64,000 nucleotides of DNA from Haematobacter massiliensis (lineage in GTDB: Bacteria > Pseudomonadota > Alphaproteobacteria > Rhodobacterales > Rhodobacteraceae), in contig NZ_JGYG01000011.1 in NCBI RefSeq assembly GCF_000740795.1, positions 1 through 64,000 of the forward strand, in the 5' to 3' direction. The position numbers and the translations under genes are program-made. Position 1 is the stretch's first letter. Every line of letters begins with the position of its first letter. The notes under the pieces are model-generated. The model did no database searches, was not told the origin of the DNA, and was given only the letters and a program-made list of their open reading frames with translations. Shown here one piece after another: positions 36,376-46,839 of the stretch.

Positions 36376-36920
36376 GGAAGCTCTCCTTTCAGGACCAGCG
36401 GGAGACCTGCGACGACAAGCACCACCACATCGGCCAGCGCCGCGAGCCTTTGGTTCAGCTGGCCCTGCGCCGCGCGAAACGCACGCGATAGGGGGTGCAT
36501 GGGCACGATACCCAGCCCGGTTTCATTGGAGACGATTACCACGCTGCCCCGCGCCGCGGCGAGCGCGGCTTCCAGCTTCGAAAATGCCGCCGGAAGGTCT
36601 GTCCCCATTTCCTCATCGGTATCCTCAAGCTCCGACATTCGCCCTGAGAGCCAGAGCGTCGCGCAGTCGAGCAGGGCTACTTCCTCCTCGGCCAATGCGG
36701 TTAGGGCAGCCTCGGCGTTTCCCTCGACGAGGCGCCATTCGGATCTGCGGCGGGCCTTATGGCGGTCCACCCGCTGCGCCATTTCCTCATCCTCGACATC
36801 AGCCGTCGCAATATAGCAAAGTCTTGCGCGCGATCCGGCAAGCCGCTTCACCAGATCCTCGGCGAAAACCGACTTGCCTGAATCCGCGCCGCCCAAAATC
36901 AGAAAAAGTTTTTTTTGCAT
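36372..36920 (-). CDS. cobU: adenosylcobinamide kinase/guanylyltransferase
   Basis: CobU/CobP protein of 182 residues. The P-loop is GGADSGKS (residues 10-17), with Asp where Arg is usual in GxRSGKS. SNETGLGIVPMHPLSRAFR (near residue 130) is the diagnostic CobU motif. It phosphorylates adenosylcobinamide and adds GMP in cobalamin assembly. The start at 36920 is chosen because the family begins there; the frame extends upstream without similarity. Codons 2-4 contain a run of eight A, unusual in this GC-rich setting. No cobalamin riboswitch is visible in the 102 bp upstream. Confidence 0.9.
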   Translation of the reverse strand: MQKKLFLILGGADSGKSVFAEDLVKRLAGSRARLCYIATADVEDEEMAQRVDRHKARRRSEWRLVEGNAEAALTALAEEEVALLDCATLWLSGRMSELEDTDEEMGTDLPAAFSKLEAALAAARGSVVIVSNETGLGIVPMHPLSRAFRAAQGQLNQRLAALADVVVLVVAGLPLVLKGELP

Positions 36921-37022
36921 ATGTCGTGAACTTTTTCCGTTCTGCTGAGTTTTCAGCCTGCGTAGCACGGAAACGCCGCAAGGCAAGAGCCCTGAGGGGC
37001 CACCCGGAAGGACAGGTGAACC

Positions 37023-37892
37023 ATGCTGGAAATCAGAGAAAGCGGCCTTATGCGCCGCGCGATGACCGCAGAGATGCTTGACGCAGATACGGAACGCTCG
37101 CTCGCCGAAGCCTGGCGCGACCGCGGCGATGAAGCGGCCCTGCATCGTCTCGTTACCGCCTATTTGCGGCTTGCGATCTCAATGGCCATGAAATTCCGCC
37201 GCTACGGCGTGCCGATGGGTGATCTTCTGCAGGAATCCATCGTTGGTCTCATGAAGGCGGCGGAGAAATTCGACCCTGATCGCGGTGTTCGCTTCTCGAC
37301 CTATGCCGTCTGGTGGATCAAGGCTTCCATTCAGGATCACGTGATGCGGAACTGGTCTCTGGTGCGTACCGGGTCCACCACAGTGCAGAAGTCGCTGTTC
37401 TTCAATCTCCACCGCGTGCGCGCGCGGCTGGAGCGGGAAGCGCGGCAGCGGGGAGAAGACCTCGCGGGTGATGAGCTTCTGCAGGCCGTTGCCGATGAGC
37501 TGGGTGTTTCCCTGCGTGATGTGACCGAGATGGAGCGCCGGATGTCCGGGCAGGATCAGTCGCTGAACGCGGTTCAGGGGGCAGATGAGGGCCGGGAGTG
37601 GATCGACGCTCTGGAGGACGACAGCCCGCGGGCGGAAGAGGTTTACGAATCCCGCCACGACACTCTCCGCCTCCGTACCTGGCTGACGACGGCCATGGGC
37701 GACCTTTCGGAGCGCGAGCGGTATATCGTTCGGGAGCGGCGCCTGCGGCCGCAGCCCCGGACGCTCGACAGCCTCGGCACGGAACTCGGTCTTTCCAAGG
37801 AACGCGTACGGCAGATCGAGACGGCGGCGTTTGCCCGGCTTCGCAAGAGCCTTGAAACCCGCAACCGTGAGGTGCACCACTTCTTCTCATGA
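37023..37892 (+). CDS. RpoH-family RNA polymerase sigma factor (RpoH-II type)
   Basis: Sigma-70 family group 3 factor of 289 residues. Region 2 includes LLQESIVGLMKAAEKFDPDRGVRFSTYAVWWIKASI (described by its edges LLQES and WWIKASI, about residues 68-103). The RpoH-box-like KSLFFNLHRVR is near 122, and region 4 ends SKERVRQIETAAFARLR. In Rhodobacterales, RpoH-II serves the singlet-oxygen and heat responses; the downstream chaN-coaBC-dut order supports that paralogue. AGGTG lies upstream. It overlaps the chaN-like gene by 4 bp. Confidence 0.88.
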   Translation: MLEIRESGLMRRAMTAEMLDADTERSLAEAWRDRGDEAALHRLVTAYLRLAISMAMKFRRYGVPMGDLLQESIVGLMKAAEKFDPDRGVRFSTYAVWWIKASIQDHVMRNWSLVRTGSTTVQKSLFFNLHRVRARLEREARQRGEDLAGDELLQAVADELGVSLRDVTEMERRMSGQDQSLNAVQGADEGREWIDALEDDSPRAEEVYESRHDTLRLRTWLTTAMGDLSERERYIVRERRLRPQPRTLDSLGTELGLSKERVRQIETAAFARLRKSLETRNREVHHFFS

Positions 37893-38692
37893 AGTGGCTT
37901 GTTCCTGTGCTTTTCGTCGCCGCGGCTCCGGTCGCGGCGGATGTCGTTCCGGCCTCGCGGTTGGATGATCTGCCGTCGGCGGACGTCGTCCTGCTTGGCG
38001 AGGTTCATGACAATCCTCATCATCACGAAAATCAGGCCCGCGCCGTCGCCGCCCTGAAGCCAAAGGCGATTGTCTTTGAGATGCTGACCCCGGCGCAAGC
38101 CGCTCTCGCCACCCCGGAGGCGCGTCACTCGGCCGAGGCGCTGGCGCTTGCGACGGGTTGGGCGACAAGCGGCTGGCCGGATTTCTCTCTCTACTGGCCC
38201 ATTTTCGCGGCGGCCCCGGAGGCGGCCATCTTCGGTGCGGGTGTGAAGCGGGAGGATATGGCGGGGCTGAAGGAAAAAGGTGCCGCAGCCCTGTTCGGGG
38301 CGGAGGCACACCGCTTCGGCCTCGATCAACCGCTCCCCTCCGACGCCCAGCGGGCGGCGGAAGAGGAGCAACGACAGGCGCATTGCGGCATGCTGCCGGA
38401 TGACCTGCTTCCCATGATGGTGGAGGCTCAACGCATCAGGGATGCAGCCCTGGCGCGCGCGACGCTGGCGGCGCTGGAGGAGCACGGGCCGCCCGTGGTG
38501 GTGATCGCCGGAGGGGGCCATGTGCGGGCAGGGGCCGTACCGGCATTGCTGAAAGCCGCGGCCCCTGATCTTCATGTGATCTCCGTAGGGCAGGTGGAGG
38601 AGGGCGGGGCCGAGCAGTATCCCTTCGACCTCTGGATCGTCACGCCGCCCCAGCCACGCGACGATCCCTGTGCCTCGCTCAGCAAACCGTGA
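37889..38692 (+). CDS. ChaN-family putative heme-binding exported protein
   Basis: Protein of 267 residues with a short N-terminal signal peptide (residues 1-17). The ChaN/DUF399 core shows VVLLGEVHDNPHHH near residue 33 and a closing GGGHVRAGAVP motif near 210. Members such as ChaN of Campylobacter bind heme at the membrane. No lipobox cysteine is evident here. It is coupled by 4 bp to the sigma factor gene, so it may be part of a stress response. Confidence 0.8.
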   Translation: MKWLVPVLFVAAAPVAADVVPASRLDDLPSADVVLLGEVHDNPHHHENQARAVAALKPKAIVFEMLTPAQAALATPEARHSAEALALATGWATSGWPDFSLYWPIFAAAPEAAIFGAGVKREDMAGLKEKGAAALFGAEAHRFGLDQPLPSDAQRAAEEEQRQAHCGMLPDDLLPMMVEAQRIRDAALARATLAALEEHGPPVVVIAGGGHVRAGAVPALLKAAAPDLHVISVGQVEEGGAEQYPFDLWIVTPPQPRDDPCASLSKP

Positions 38693-38753
38693 TGGCGGCT
38701 TGCCCCCACCGCATCGAACGGGGATAGATGAAACGGGACGGCGGAGGCGTGAC

Positions 38754-39950
38754 GTGCTGAACGGCAAACATATCCTGATGATCATCGGTGGCGGCGTTGC
38801 CGCGACCAAGGCGCTCGATCTGATCCGGCGCCTGCGCGACCGGGGGGCGGAGGTGACTCCGGTCCTCACGCCGGCCGCGGAGCATTTCGTGACGCCGCTC
38901 TCTGCCTCCGCCCTTGCTGCGCGGAAGTGCTACCGTGATCTCTTTGACCTGACGGATGAGGCGGAGATGGGGCATATTCAGCTTTCCCGGGCCGCCGATC
39001 TTGTTGTGGTCTGTCCTGCGACGGCGGATTTGCTGGCCAAGATGGTGGCCGGGCTCGCCAATGATCTGGCCTCCACTCTTCTGCTTGCGACCGACAAGAA
39101 GGTGCTCGTCGTTCCCGCCATGAATGTGCGGATGTGGGAACATCCCGCGACCCGGCGCAATGTGGAGCGGCTCCGCTCGGATGGCGTCCTGTTCGCAGGC
39201 CCCGTGGACGGACCTATGGCCTGCGGCGAATACGGACCCGGCAGGATGGTCGAGGTGCCGCAGATCGTGGCGACCATCGCTTCGGTATTCGACAGCGGGC
39301 CGCTCTCGGGCCGGCATGTGCTTGTCACCTCCGGTCCCACACATGAGCCGATCGACCCGGTGCGCTACATCGCCAACCGCTCTTCCGGGGCGCAGGGGAC
39401 GGCGATTGCTGCCGCGCTCCGCGATCTGGGCGCCAGCGTGACCTTCGTCACCGGTCCGGCCAGCGTGCCGCCGCCCTCCGGCGTTGCCGTCATCCGCGTG
39501 GAGACCGCAGAGGAGATGCTGGCCGCCGCTCAGGGCGCCTTGCCCGCCGATGCCGCTGTCTTTACCGCCGCCGTGGCGGATTGGCAGGTCGCGAACCGGG
39601 GAGAGGTGAAGATCAAGAAGCAGGCGGATGGCAGCCTTCCGGCACTCTCCTTCCGCGAGAACCCTGACATTCTGGCGACGGTGGGCCAGATGGGCATGGG
39701 CCGTCCCCGGCTGGTTGTGGGTTTCGCGGCAGAGACGAATGACGTGATCGCTCATGCGACAGCGAAGCTTGCCCGCAAGGGTGCCGACTGGATCGTCGCA
39801 AACGATGTGAGCCCGGCGACCGGGATCATGGGCGGCACGGAGAATGCCGTGACCCTGATCAGTGCCGATGGGCAGGAGCCATGGCCCCGTCTTCCCAAGG
39901 AGGAGGTCGCGGCCCGGCTCGCCCGGCGGATTGCCGAAGCACTCAAGTGA
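38754..39950 (+). CDS. coaBC: bifunctional phosphopantothenoylcysteine decarboxylase/synthase
   Basis: Enzyme of 398 residues for two consecutive steps of coenzyme A synthesis. The CoaC half binds FMN ([13 protein letters not shown]), with GHIQLSR, the [13 protein letters not shown] motif and the catalytic Cys in [11 protein letters not shown]. The CoaB half begins near residue 185 with [20 protein letters not shown] (CTP-dependent ligase). Start: GTG at 38754 with GGAGG seven bases upstream, where family similarity begins. It precedes dut by 14 bp. Confidence 0.95.
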   Translation: MLNGKHILMIIGGGVAATKALDLIRRLRDRGAEVTPVLTPAAEHFVTPLSASALAARKCYRDLFDLTDEAEMGHIQLSRAADLVVVCPATADLLAKMVAGLANDLASTLLLATDKKVLVVPAMNVRMWEHPATRRNVERLRSDGVLFAGPVDGPMACGEYGPGRMVEVPQIVATIASVFDSGPLSGRHVLVTSGPTHEPIDPVRYIANRSSGAQGTAIAAALRDLGASVTFVTGPASVPPPSGVAVIRVETAEEMLAAAQGALPADAAVFTAAVADWQVANRGEVKIKKQADGSLPALSFRENPDILATVGQMGMGRPRLVVGFAAETNDVIAHATAKLARKGADWIVANDVSPATGIMGGTENAVTLISADGQEPWPRLPKEEVAARLARRIAEALK

Positions 39951-39964
39951 TAGGAAGGACAAAG

Positions 39965-40432
39965 ATGACCCCCGTGCTGCGTATTCTGTGGGAGCCTTGG
40001 GCGGACCGATCCATCCTGCTGCCCTCCTATGAGACAGCCGGGGCGGCTGGCGCCGATGTCCGCGCCAACCTGCAACCGGAGGACAGGGAAACGGGGTTCA
40101 TCATCGACCCGATGCGGCGTGTGGTGATGCCGACCGGGTTTCGCGTGGAGATCCCCGAGGGGTTCGAGATGCAGATCCGCCCGCGCTCCGGCCTTGCGCT
40201 GAAGCATGGGATTACCCTTCCGAACACGCCGGGCACGATCGATTCCGACTATCGCGGTCCGCTTGGCGTGTTGCTGGTGAACCTTGGCCGTGATCCCTAC
40301 ACCGTGCATCATGGCGACCGGATCGCCCAGCTTGTCATCGCGCCGGTCGTGCAGGCGCGGTTCGAGCCTGCTGAGGCGCTCTCCGCCACCGCGCGGGGAG
40401 AGGGAGGCTTCGGCTCCACCGGTCGCGGTTGA
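39965..40432 (+). CDS. dut: deoxyuridine 5'-triphosphate nucleotidohydrolase
   Basis: Trimeric dUTPase of 155 residues that hydrolyses dUTP to dUMP. All five motifs are present: [28 protein letters not shown] (catalytic Asp), GDRIAQLVI and the C-terminal [12 protein letters not shown] arm. It protects DNA from uracil and feeds dTMP synthesis. It follows coaBC closely, an arrangement common in proteobacteria, and is 3 bp before the ThiF-like gene. Confidence 0.96.
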   Translation: MTPVLRILWEPWADRSILLPSYETAGAAGADVRANLQPEDRETGFIIDPMRRVVMPTGFRVEIPEGFEMQIRPRSGLALKHGITLPNTPGTIDSDYRGPLGVLLVNLGRDPYTVHHGDRIAQLVIAPVVQARFEPAEALSATARGEGGFGSTGRG

Positions 40433-40435
40433 CCG

Positions 40436-41515
40436 GTGCTGTTTGTTCTCCTCCTCGCAGCGGCGGTCTGGGGGCTTGCCGCCGCCTTCGGTATCCGGCG
40501 GGAGATACGCTGGCTGGTCATCGGGCTGCTCTACGTTGCGATCCTCGCGATGCTGGTGGTGTTGCCTGAGGGGGCTGCGCTCCGGGGCTGGCTGGGATGG
40601 TCCGTCGGTGCATGGCTGGTGTTCGGCGGGGCGGGTCTGGCGGTCTGGAGCTACGCACAGATGCTGGGCCGCCTCCGCAGGCGGGCAGGTTCGGCCGCAG
40701 AGGCAAGGAGTGAAGCGACAGCGCCAACCGCAGGCGGGGTGGGGGCGTCCCCCCGAACGGCAGCCTTGAGCGATGCCGAGGTGGAGCGCTACTCCCGCCA
40801 CCTCATCCTGCGGGAGATCGGCGGTCAGGGGCAGAGGCGCTTGCGGAATGCGCATGTGCTCGTGGTAGGCGCGGGGGGTATCGGCTCTCCCGCGCTCCTT
40901 TACCTGGCCGGGGCGGGGGTCGGCCGGATCACCCTCGTGGATGACGACAGCGTGGATCTCTCCAATCTTCAGCGGCAGGTGATTCACCGCACAGAAGACA
41001 TCGGCAGATCCAAGGTCTCATCCGCCGCTCGCGGGATCCATGCCCTCAATCCTGGTGTCACAGTCGTGCCCGTTGAGCGGCGTCTGGATGCAGAGCTGGC
41101 GGCGGAACTGATCCCCGGGGTCGATCTGGTGCTTGACGGTAGCGACGGGTTTGCCACGCGGGCGTTGGTGAACAATGCGTCGGTGGCTGCGAGGGTGCCG
41201 CTTCTCTCCGCGTCGGTCGGACAGTGGGAGGGCCAGATCTCCCTCTTCGATCCTGCGCGGGGGGCGCCCTGTCTTGCCTGTCTCTTTCCTGTGGAACCTG
41301 CCGCCGGGCTGGCTCCGACCTGCGCGGAGGGCGGGGTGGCGGGGCCGCTGCCGGGTGTTCTGGGCACGATGATGGCGCTGGAGACCCTGAAGGAACTGAC
41401 AGGCGCGGGCACCGGGCTGCGCGGGCGGCTTCTGCTCTATGATGGGCTTTATGGCGAGACGCGCATGATCACGGTCCTCCGCCGTCCCGGCTGTCCTGTC
41501 TGCGGCGATATCTGA
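40436..41515 (+). CDS. membrane-tethered ThiF/MoeB-type E1-like adenylyltransferase
   Basis: Protein of 359 residues. Residues 1-70 contain two or three hydrophobic helices (FVLLLAAAVWGLAAAF; WLVIGLLYVAILAMLVVL; WSVGAWLVFGGAGLAVW). A linker rich in Ala/Ser follows, and a complete ThiF/MoeB domain occupies about 112-355: VVGAGGIGSPALLYLAGAG (ATP site), LSNLQRQVIHR, a candidate catalytic Cys in APTCAEGG and zinc pairs CLAC and CPVC. The enzyme would adenylate the C terminus of MoaD/ThiS-like proteins. Start: GTG three bases after the dut stop. The membrane portion is unusual and could be a fusion or a late-start artefact. Confidence 0.82.
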   Translation: MLFVLLLAAAVWGLAAAFGIRREIRWLVIGLLYVAILAMLVVLPEGAALRGWLGWSVGAWLVFGGAGLAVWSYAQMLGRLRRRAGSAAEARSEATAPTAGGVGASPRTAALSDAEVERYSRHLILREIGGQGQRRLRNAHVLVVGAGGIGSPALLYLAGAGVGRITLVDDDSVDLSNLQRQVIHRTEDIGRSKVSSAARGIHALNPGVTVVPVERRLDAELAAELIPGVDLVLDGSDGFATRALVNNASVAARVPLLSASVGQWEGQISLFDPARGAPCLACLFPVEPAAGLAPTCAEGGVAGPLPGVLGTMMALETLKELTGAGTGLRGRLLLYDGLYGETRMITVLRRPGCPVCGDI

Positions 41516-41640
41516 ACTCTACACCGGTGGCCGGAACGTCGCGTTCCAATTGGGGCGGCGGGCCATTCCTGCCTTTCCGCGCGACGGGGCTGGAAAGCCT
41601 CTCTCGCCCGGCTTAGCTTCCGTGGTGAAGGAGAGCCGAG

Positions 41641-43668
41641 ATGACCAATCCCTTGCTTGAGCCCTGGACCGCGCCTTTTGGCCTGCCGCCTTTTGACCGT
41701 ATTGCGGATGATGACTTCGCCCCGGCCTTCGAGGCCGCTCTGACAGAGGCGCGCGACAATATATCGGCCATCGCCGCCGATCCTGCCGCGCCCGATTTCG
41801 CCAATACGATCGAGGCGCTGGAACTGGCGGAAGAGCGGCTCGACCGGGTGGCGGGGGCGTTCTACAATCTCGCTGGCTCCGACGCCAATCCCGCGAGAGA
41901 GGCGCTGCAGCGGGAACTGGCTCCGAAGATGGCCAAGTTCTCCTCCGAGGTCATGATGAACCGCACGCTCTATGAGCGGGTGCGCAACGTCTGGGAGCAG
42001 CGCGAACAACTGTCCCTCACACCGGAACAGCTGCGTGTTCTGGACCTCTACCACCAGATGTTCGTCCGTGCCGGTGCGGAACTTGACGGCGGGCCCGCCG
42101 AACGCTTCCGCGCGATCAAGGAGCGGCTGGCCTCTCTGGGTACGGATTTCGGTCAGAAGGTTCTGGCGGAGGAGCGCGACTGGTCCATGGATCTGGCGGA
42201 GCCCGATCTGGAAGGCCTGCCGGAGTTTCTGGTCGAAGGGCTGGCCGCCGCTGCCGCGGAGCGGGGGCGGGAGGGCTGGACGCTGACGCTCAGCCGCTCA
42301 CTCATCGTGCCCTTCCTCGAACTCTCGCCCCGCAGGGAACTGCGCCAGCGCGCCTACGAAGCCTGGACGGCACGCGGATCAAACGGCAATTCCAATGACA
42401 CGCGCGCGATCGTTGCCGAAACCCTGAAGCTTCGTCAGGAGCGCGCGGAGTTGCTGGGCTATCCCTCCTACGCCGCTTACAAGCTGGAACCCGAGATGGC
42501 CCATACGCCGGAGCGGGTGCAGGAGTTGCTGTCCCGCGTCTGGACCCCCGCGCGCGCCAAGGCGGAGGCAGATGCGGAGGCCTTGACGCAACTGCTGCAT
42601 GAGGATGGGCTGAACGGTCGGCTCGAACCCTGGGACTGGCGGTTCTATGCTGCCCGCCTGCGCAAGGCGGAGCACGATCTGGATGAGGCGGCGCTGAAGC
42701 CCTATCTGCAACTCGATCACATGGTGGAGGCAGCGTTCGAGACGGCAGGCCGGCTTTTCGGGCTGCAGTTCAAACCGCTCGACGTACCGCTCTACCATGC
42801 TGACGCCCGTGCCTGGGAAGTGACGCGTGACGGCAGGCATATGGCCGTGTTCATCGGCGACTATTTCGCGCGCCCCTCCAAGCGTTCGGGGGCGTGGTGC
42901 TCCGCCTTCCGCAGTCAGCGCAAGCTGGGAGGCGAGGTGCGGCCCATCGTCGTGAATGTCTGCAACTTCGCCAAGCCTGCGAAGGGGCAACCCGCGCTGC
43001 TGTCCTATGATGACGCGCGCACGCTGTTTCACGAATTCGGCCACGCATTGCATCAGATGCTGTCTGACGTGACTTACGGCTTCGTCTCCGGCACGTCCGT
43101 CGCACGGGATTTCGTCGAACTGCCGAGCCAGCTTTATGAGCACTGGCTGGAGGTTCCCGAAGTTCTGGAGCGTCACGCCCGCCATTATCGGACGGGCGAG
43201 CCGATGCCCAAGGAGATGTTGGAGCGCCTGCTGGCCGCGCAGAACTTCGATCAGGGTTTCGCCACGGTGGAGTATCTTGCCTCCGCGCTGGTCGATCTGG
43301 CGTTTCACGAAGGGCCGGCCCCGGCTGACCCGATGGCGAAACAGGCCGAGGTTCTGGCAGAGATCGGCATGCCTCATGCAATCCGCATGCGGCACGCGAC
43401 GCCGCATTTCAGCCACGTCTTCGCAGGGGAGGGCTATGCGTCGGGCTACTACAGCTACATGTGGTCCGAGGTGATGGACGCGGACGCCTTCGATGCATTC
43501 CGGGAGGCAGGCGATCCCTTCGACCCGGAGATCGCGCGGCGGCTGGAGCTGAACATCCTCTCCGCCGGTGGTAGCCGCGATCCGGCAGAGGAATACACTG
43601 CGTTCCGGGGCAGGATGCCCGGTGTCGAGGCCTTGCTCCGCGGACGCGGGCTGGACGACGCTGCCTAA
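41641..43668 (+). CDS. M3-family oligopeptidase (PrlC/Dcp type)
   Basis: Zinc metallopeptidase of 675 residues. The active site HEFGH is at residues 464-468, and the third ligand Glu lies in DFVELPSQLYEHW about 25 residues later. GYASGYYSYMWSEV near the end is the conserved substrate-binding loop. There is no signal peptide, so it acts in the cytoplasm on short peptides; oligopeptidase A and dipeptidyl carboxypeptidase are both possible. GGAGAG precedes the ATG. The stop overlaps the convergent small gene by 4 bp. Confidence 0.93.
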   Translation: MTNPLLEPWTAPFGLPPFDRIADDDFAPAFEAALTEARDNISAIAADPAAPDFANTIEALELAEERLDRVAGAFYNLAGSDANPAREALQRELAPKMAKFSSEVMMNRTLYERVRNVWEQREQLSLTPEQLRVLDLYHQMFVRAGAELDGGPAERFRAIKERLASLGTDFGQKVLAEERDWSMDLAEPDLEGLPEFLVEGLAAAAAERGREGWTLTLSRSLIVPFLELSPRRELRQRAYEAWTARGSNGNSNDTRAIVAETLKLRQERAELLGYPSYAAYKLEPEMAHTPERVQELLSRVWTPARAKAEADAEALTQLLHEDGLNGRLEPWDWRFYAARLRKAEHDLDEAALKPYLQLDHMVEAAFETAGRLFGLQFKPLDVPLYHADARAWEVTRDGRHMAVFIGDYFARPSKRSGAWCSAFRSQRKLGGEVRPIVVNVCNFAKPAKGQPALLSYDDARTLFHEFGHALHQMLSDVTYGFVSGTSVARDFVELPSQLYEHWLEVPEVLERHARHYRTGEPMPKEMLERLLAAQNFDQGFATVEYLASALVDLAFHEGPAPADPMAKQAEVLAEIGMPHAIRMRHATPHFSHVFAGEGYASGYYSYMWSEVMDADAFDAFREAGDPFDPEIARRLELNILSAGGSRDPAEEYTAFRGRMPGVEALLRGRGLDDAA

Positions 43669-43940
43669 CGGTCGCCCGTGCGCCGGCGGGCCGGCTGATC
43701 GACGATATCGCCTACCATGCGGAGGAGGAGACGCGTCTCCTCCGCCACGGCGGCCTCAAAGGAGAACGCCTCCTGCGGAAGTACGCCCGGATCCTCCGCG
43801 CCGTCCTGCACCGTTTCCCCCCGCGTCAGGCGCTGCCGCAGGTCATCGAGCCGGTCGCGTGGCAGGCTGACCATCAGGTCGCGCAATACCTTGCGATGCG
43901 CAACGATCATGGCTTCCAGGCGTTCGGGAGTGAGGGACAT
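43665..43940 (-). CDS. small helical protein of unknown function
   Basis: Soluble protein of 91 residues, charged and probably alpha-helical, with a Leu/Arg-rich N-terminal half (VLRDLMVSLPRDRLDDLRQRL). AGGAG lies nine bases before the ATG, which supports expression. I do not recognise a family. It is co-directional with the cation efflux gene 36 bp away and may share its transcript. Confidence 0.6.
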   Translation of the reverse strand: MSLTPERLEAMIVAHRKVLRDLMVSLPRDRLDDLRQRLTRGETVQDGAEDPGVLPQEAFSFEAAVAEETRLLLRMVGDIVDQPARRRTGDR

Positions 43941-43976
43941 GGTGCGGCTCCTATGTCAGGGAGCGGGATAACGCGC

Positions 43977-44873
43977 TCATGACCGCGGCTGTTCCGCTTC
44001 GTCGGCGACATCCTTGTGGATGATGACATCCGTCTGGGGGTAGGTTTCGATAATGCGCCGCTTGAGTGCCGCGCTGATGGCATGCGCTTCGCGGAGCGGC
44101 TGATCGCCGTCCAGCTCGATATGCAGGTTCACGAAAACCCGGCTGCCGCTCGTCCGGGTCTTGAGGTCGTGAAAGCCACGCACGCCGGGACAGTCGCGCG
44201 TGATCGCAGCAATCGCATCGATCAGGGCCGGGTCCGCGCGCCGGTCCATCAGCGCATTCCACGCATCCCGCCCGATCCTGATCGCTCCGAACGCCATGAC
44301 CGCCGCCGCCGCGATGGCGACGATGCTGTCCACCTGACCAAGCCCGTAGCGGGCAGAGACCCACAACGACACGATAGCGCCAATGTTCGGAATGAGATCG
44401 CCGATGTAATGCACCGAATCCGCCGCAACGACCTTGCTTCCGGTCTGCCGCACCACCCGCCGCTGCCAGAGCACGAGGCCGATGGTCAGCACGATGGAGA
44501 CGAGCATGACAGCGATGCCGCCCTCCTGCGCTGCGAGGTCATGGGATTTCGGGCCGAACAGCCGCCCAAACCCATTCCACGCGATGAGGGCGGCAGACAT
44601 CAGGATGAAGGTCGATTGCCCGAGCGCGGTCAGATCCTCCACCGAGGTATGGCCGAAGGCGTGATCCTCATCCGGCGGGCGCGCGGCATAGAGGATCGCG
44701 GCCAGTCCGCCCAGCGACACCAGCAGGTCGAGTGAACTGTCCGCAAGGCTCGCCGCGATGGAGAGGGAGCGCGTCTCCACCACCGCCCAGAGCTTCAGGG
44801 CAACAAGGATGAGAGCGACGGAGACGGAAGCCAGCCCCGCCGAAAGGTTCTGGCGCGTTGCGGGTCTGTCCAT
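43977..44873 (-). CDS. cation diffusion facilitator family transporter
   Basis: Metal efflux protein of 298 residues with six transmembrane helices. The metal-site patterns are SLADSSLDLLVS (helix 2), HAFGHTSVEDL (loop) and AADSVHYIGDLIPN (helix 5). The cytosolic C-terminal domain carries metal-binding His in FHDLKTRTSG and HIELDGD. This is the FieF/ZitB-like group for Fe, Zn or Mn. I chose 44873 because AGGAG lies just upstream; an upstream extension would overlap the SH3 gene. Confidence 0.9.
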   Translation of the reverse strand: MDRPATRQNLSAGLASVSVALILVALKLWAVVETRSLSIAASLADSSLDLLVSLGGLAAILYAARPPDEDHAFGHTSVEDLTALGQSTFILMSAALIAWNGFGRLFGPKSHDLAAQEGGIAVMLVSIVLTIGLVLWQRRVVRQTGSKVVAADSVHYIGDLIPNIGAIVSLWVSARYGLGQVDSIVAIAAAAVMAFGAIRIGRDAWNALMDRRADPALIDAIAAITRDCPGVRGFHDLKTRTSGSRVFVNLHIELDGDQPLREAHAISAALKRRIIETYPQTDVIIHKDVADEAEQPRS

Positions 44874-44931
44874 GGGACTCTCCTGAAGTGCGGAAAGCCC
44901 CTTATAGTCGGAAAGACGACGGAGTACAGAG

Positions 44932-45438
44932 TCAGTCGCGGGTTTCCTGCGGGTCCACGCCCCAGATCGTCGTCTTCGGAACCCAGCCGTCGGAGCCGGA
45001 GGCGGTGATCTCGCACCAGTCCGGCAAACACTTGCCAAGCCGCGCGATCACGCCCGTCTGGGCTTCTGCAACGACGCGGCCATCCTCCTCCGGGCGCGCC
45101 CGGAGCGGAACCATATCGGTTTCCACCAGAACCGTGCGCACGCCCGACAGAAGCGCGAAGTGGATCCAGCCCCCAACTCCGTCCCGGTCCTCGACGCGCC
45201 GCCAGTTGCCGTGCTCCGCCACCACCCGGAGCGGCATGTCCCGTCGCGTGAACACCCAGTCGATCCGATGGGTGAGCGAGGGTCCGCGCCGCACGTTTCC
45301 TTCCGAGGTCTTGAGAGAAACGAACCGTGGGACGGGCAGATTGGTGACAGTGCCGCGTTCCTCCTCCTGCGCATGGGCCATGGCCGCGAGAAGGAGCGCA
45401 ATGGCTGCTGCGATCACGCAGAAGACGGCCTGTTTCAT
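44932..45438 (-). CDS. exported bacterial SH3-domain protein
   Basis: Protein of 168 residues with a signal peptide cleaved near AMAHAQ (residues 18-24). The rest holds two SH3b-like units: VSLKTSEGNVRRGPSLTHRI with GGWIHFALLSG, and a second with VPLRARPEE and GWVPKTTIWGV. Bacterial SH3 domains usually bind peptidoglycan or partner proteins in the periplasm. It is 58 bp upstream of the cation transporter gene on the same strand. Confidence 0.85.
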   Translation of the reverse strand: MKQAVFCVIAAAIALLLAAMAHAQEEERGTVTNLPVPRFVSLKTSEGNVRRGPSLTHRIDWVFTRRDMPLRVVAEHGNWRRVEDRDGVGGWIHFALLSGVRTVLVETDMVPLRARPEEDGRVVAEAQTGVIARLGKCLPDWCEITASGSDGWVPKTTIWGVDPQETRD

Positions 45439-45640
45439 AAGTGCGTTGCCCGTTGGTCTCGTTGGACCGAATCACGCCTTGTGGCGTCTGCTCTCACGCA
45501 GGATTTCATCTGGTTGTGCCGAAGGCCAGCAGGTTTTCGTGCAACCGGACGCGGAAAGACGTGAAGCTGCTTCCGCCGCCGCGATCCCATCGGATGCGCC
45601 CGGTACATCCGGTGCCATCGTCCTGTGCCATCGCCATGCA

Positions 45641-45662
45641 GAAAGGGGCGCCAAGGCGCCCC
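45641..45662 (-). terminator. probable ilvC terminator
   Basis: On the minus strand, GGGGCGCC-TT-GGCGCCCC is a perfect 8-bp GC hairpin directly followed by TTTCTG. It starts 24 bases after the ilvC stop codon. Confidence 0.7.
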
Positions 45663-45686
45663 GATCTTTGACCCCCTGTGCGGCGA

Positions 45687-46742
<1,056 letters not shown>

Positions 46743-46764
46743 TCATAGACGTCCGCCCCGCATG

Positions 46765-46807
46765 GCGAATGCAAACTCGCGAAACATTCGCAAATAAGCG
46801 ATGTTTC
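46765..46807. promoter_or_regulatory. inverted repeats between ilvC and lrp genes
   Basis: Two overlapping symmetric elements: GCGAATG (46765-46771) with CATTCGC (46785-46791), and GAAACAT (46781-46787) with ATGTTTC (46801-46807). Both lie between the divergent ilvC and Lrp-type genes. Lrp/AsnC proteins bind imperfect palindromes of about 15 bp, so one or both regulators may act here on ilvC and on themselves. Confidence 0.55.
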
Positions 46808-46839
46808 AATTCGCTTTATGCCGAGATATGGTGATATTC

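Noticed and set aside
36921-37022. Possible cobalamin riboswitch before cobU
   Set aside because: Only 102 bp separate cobU from the divergent sigma factor gene, too short for the riboswitch, and the B12-box pattern is not present.
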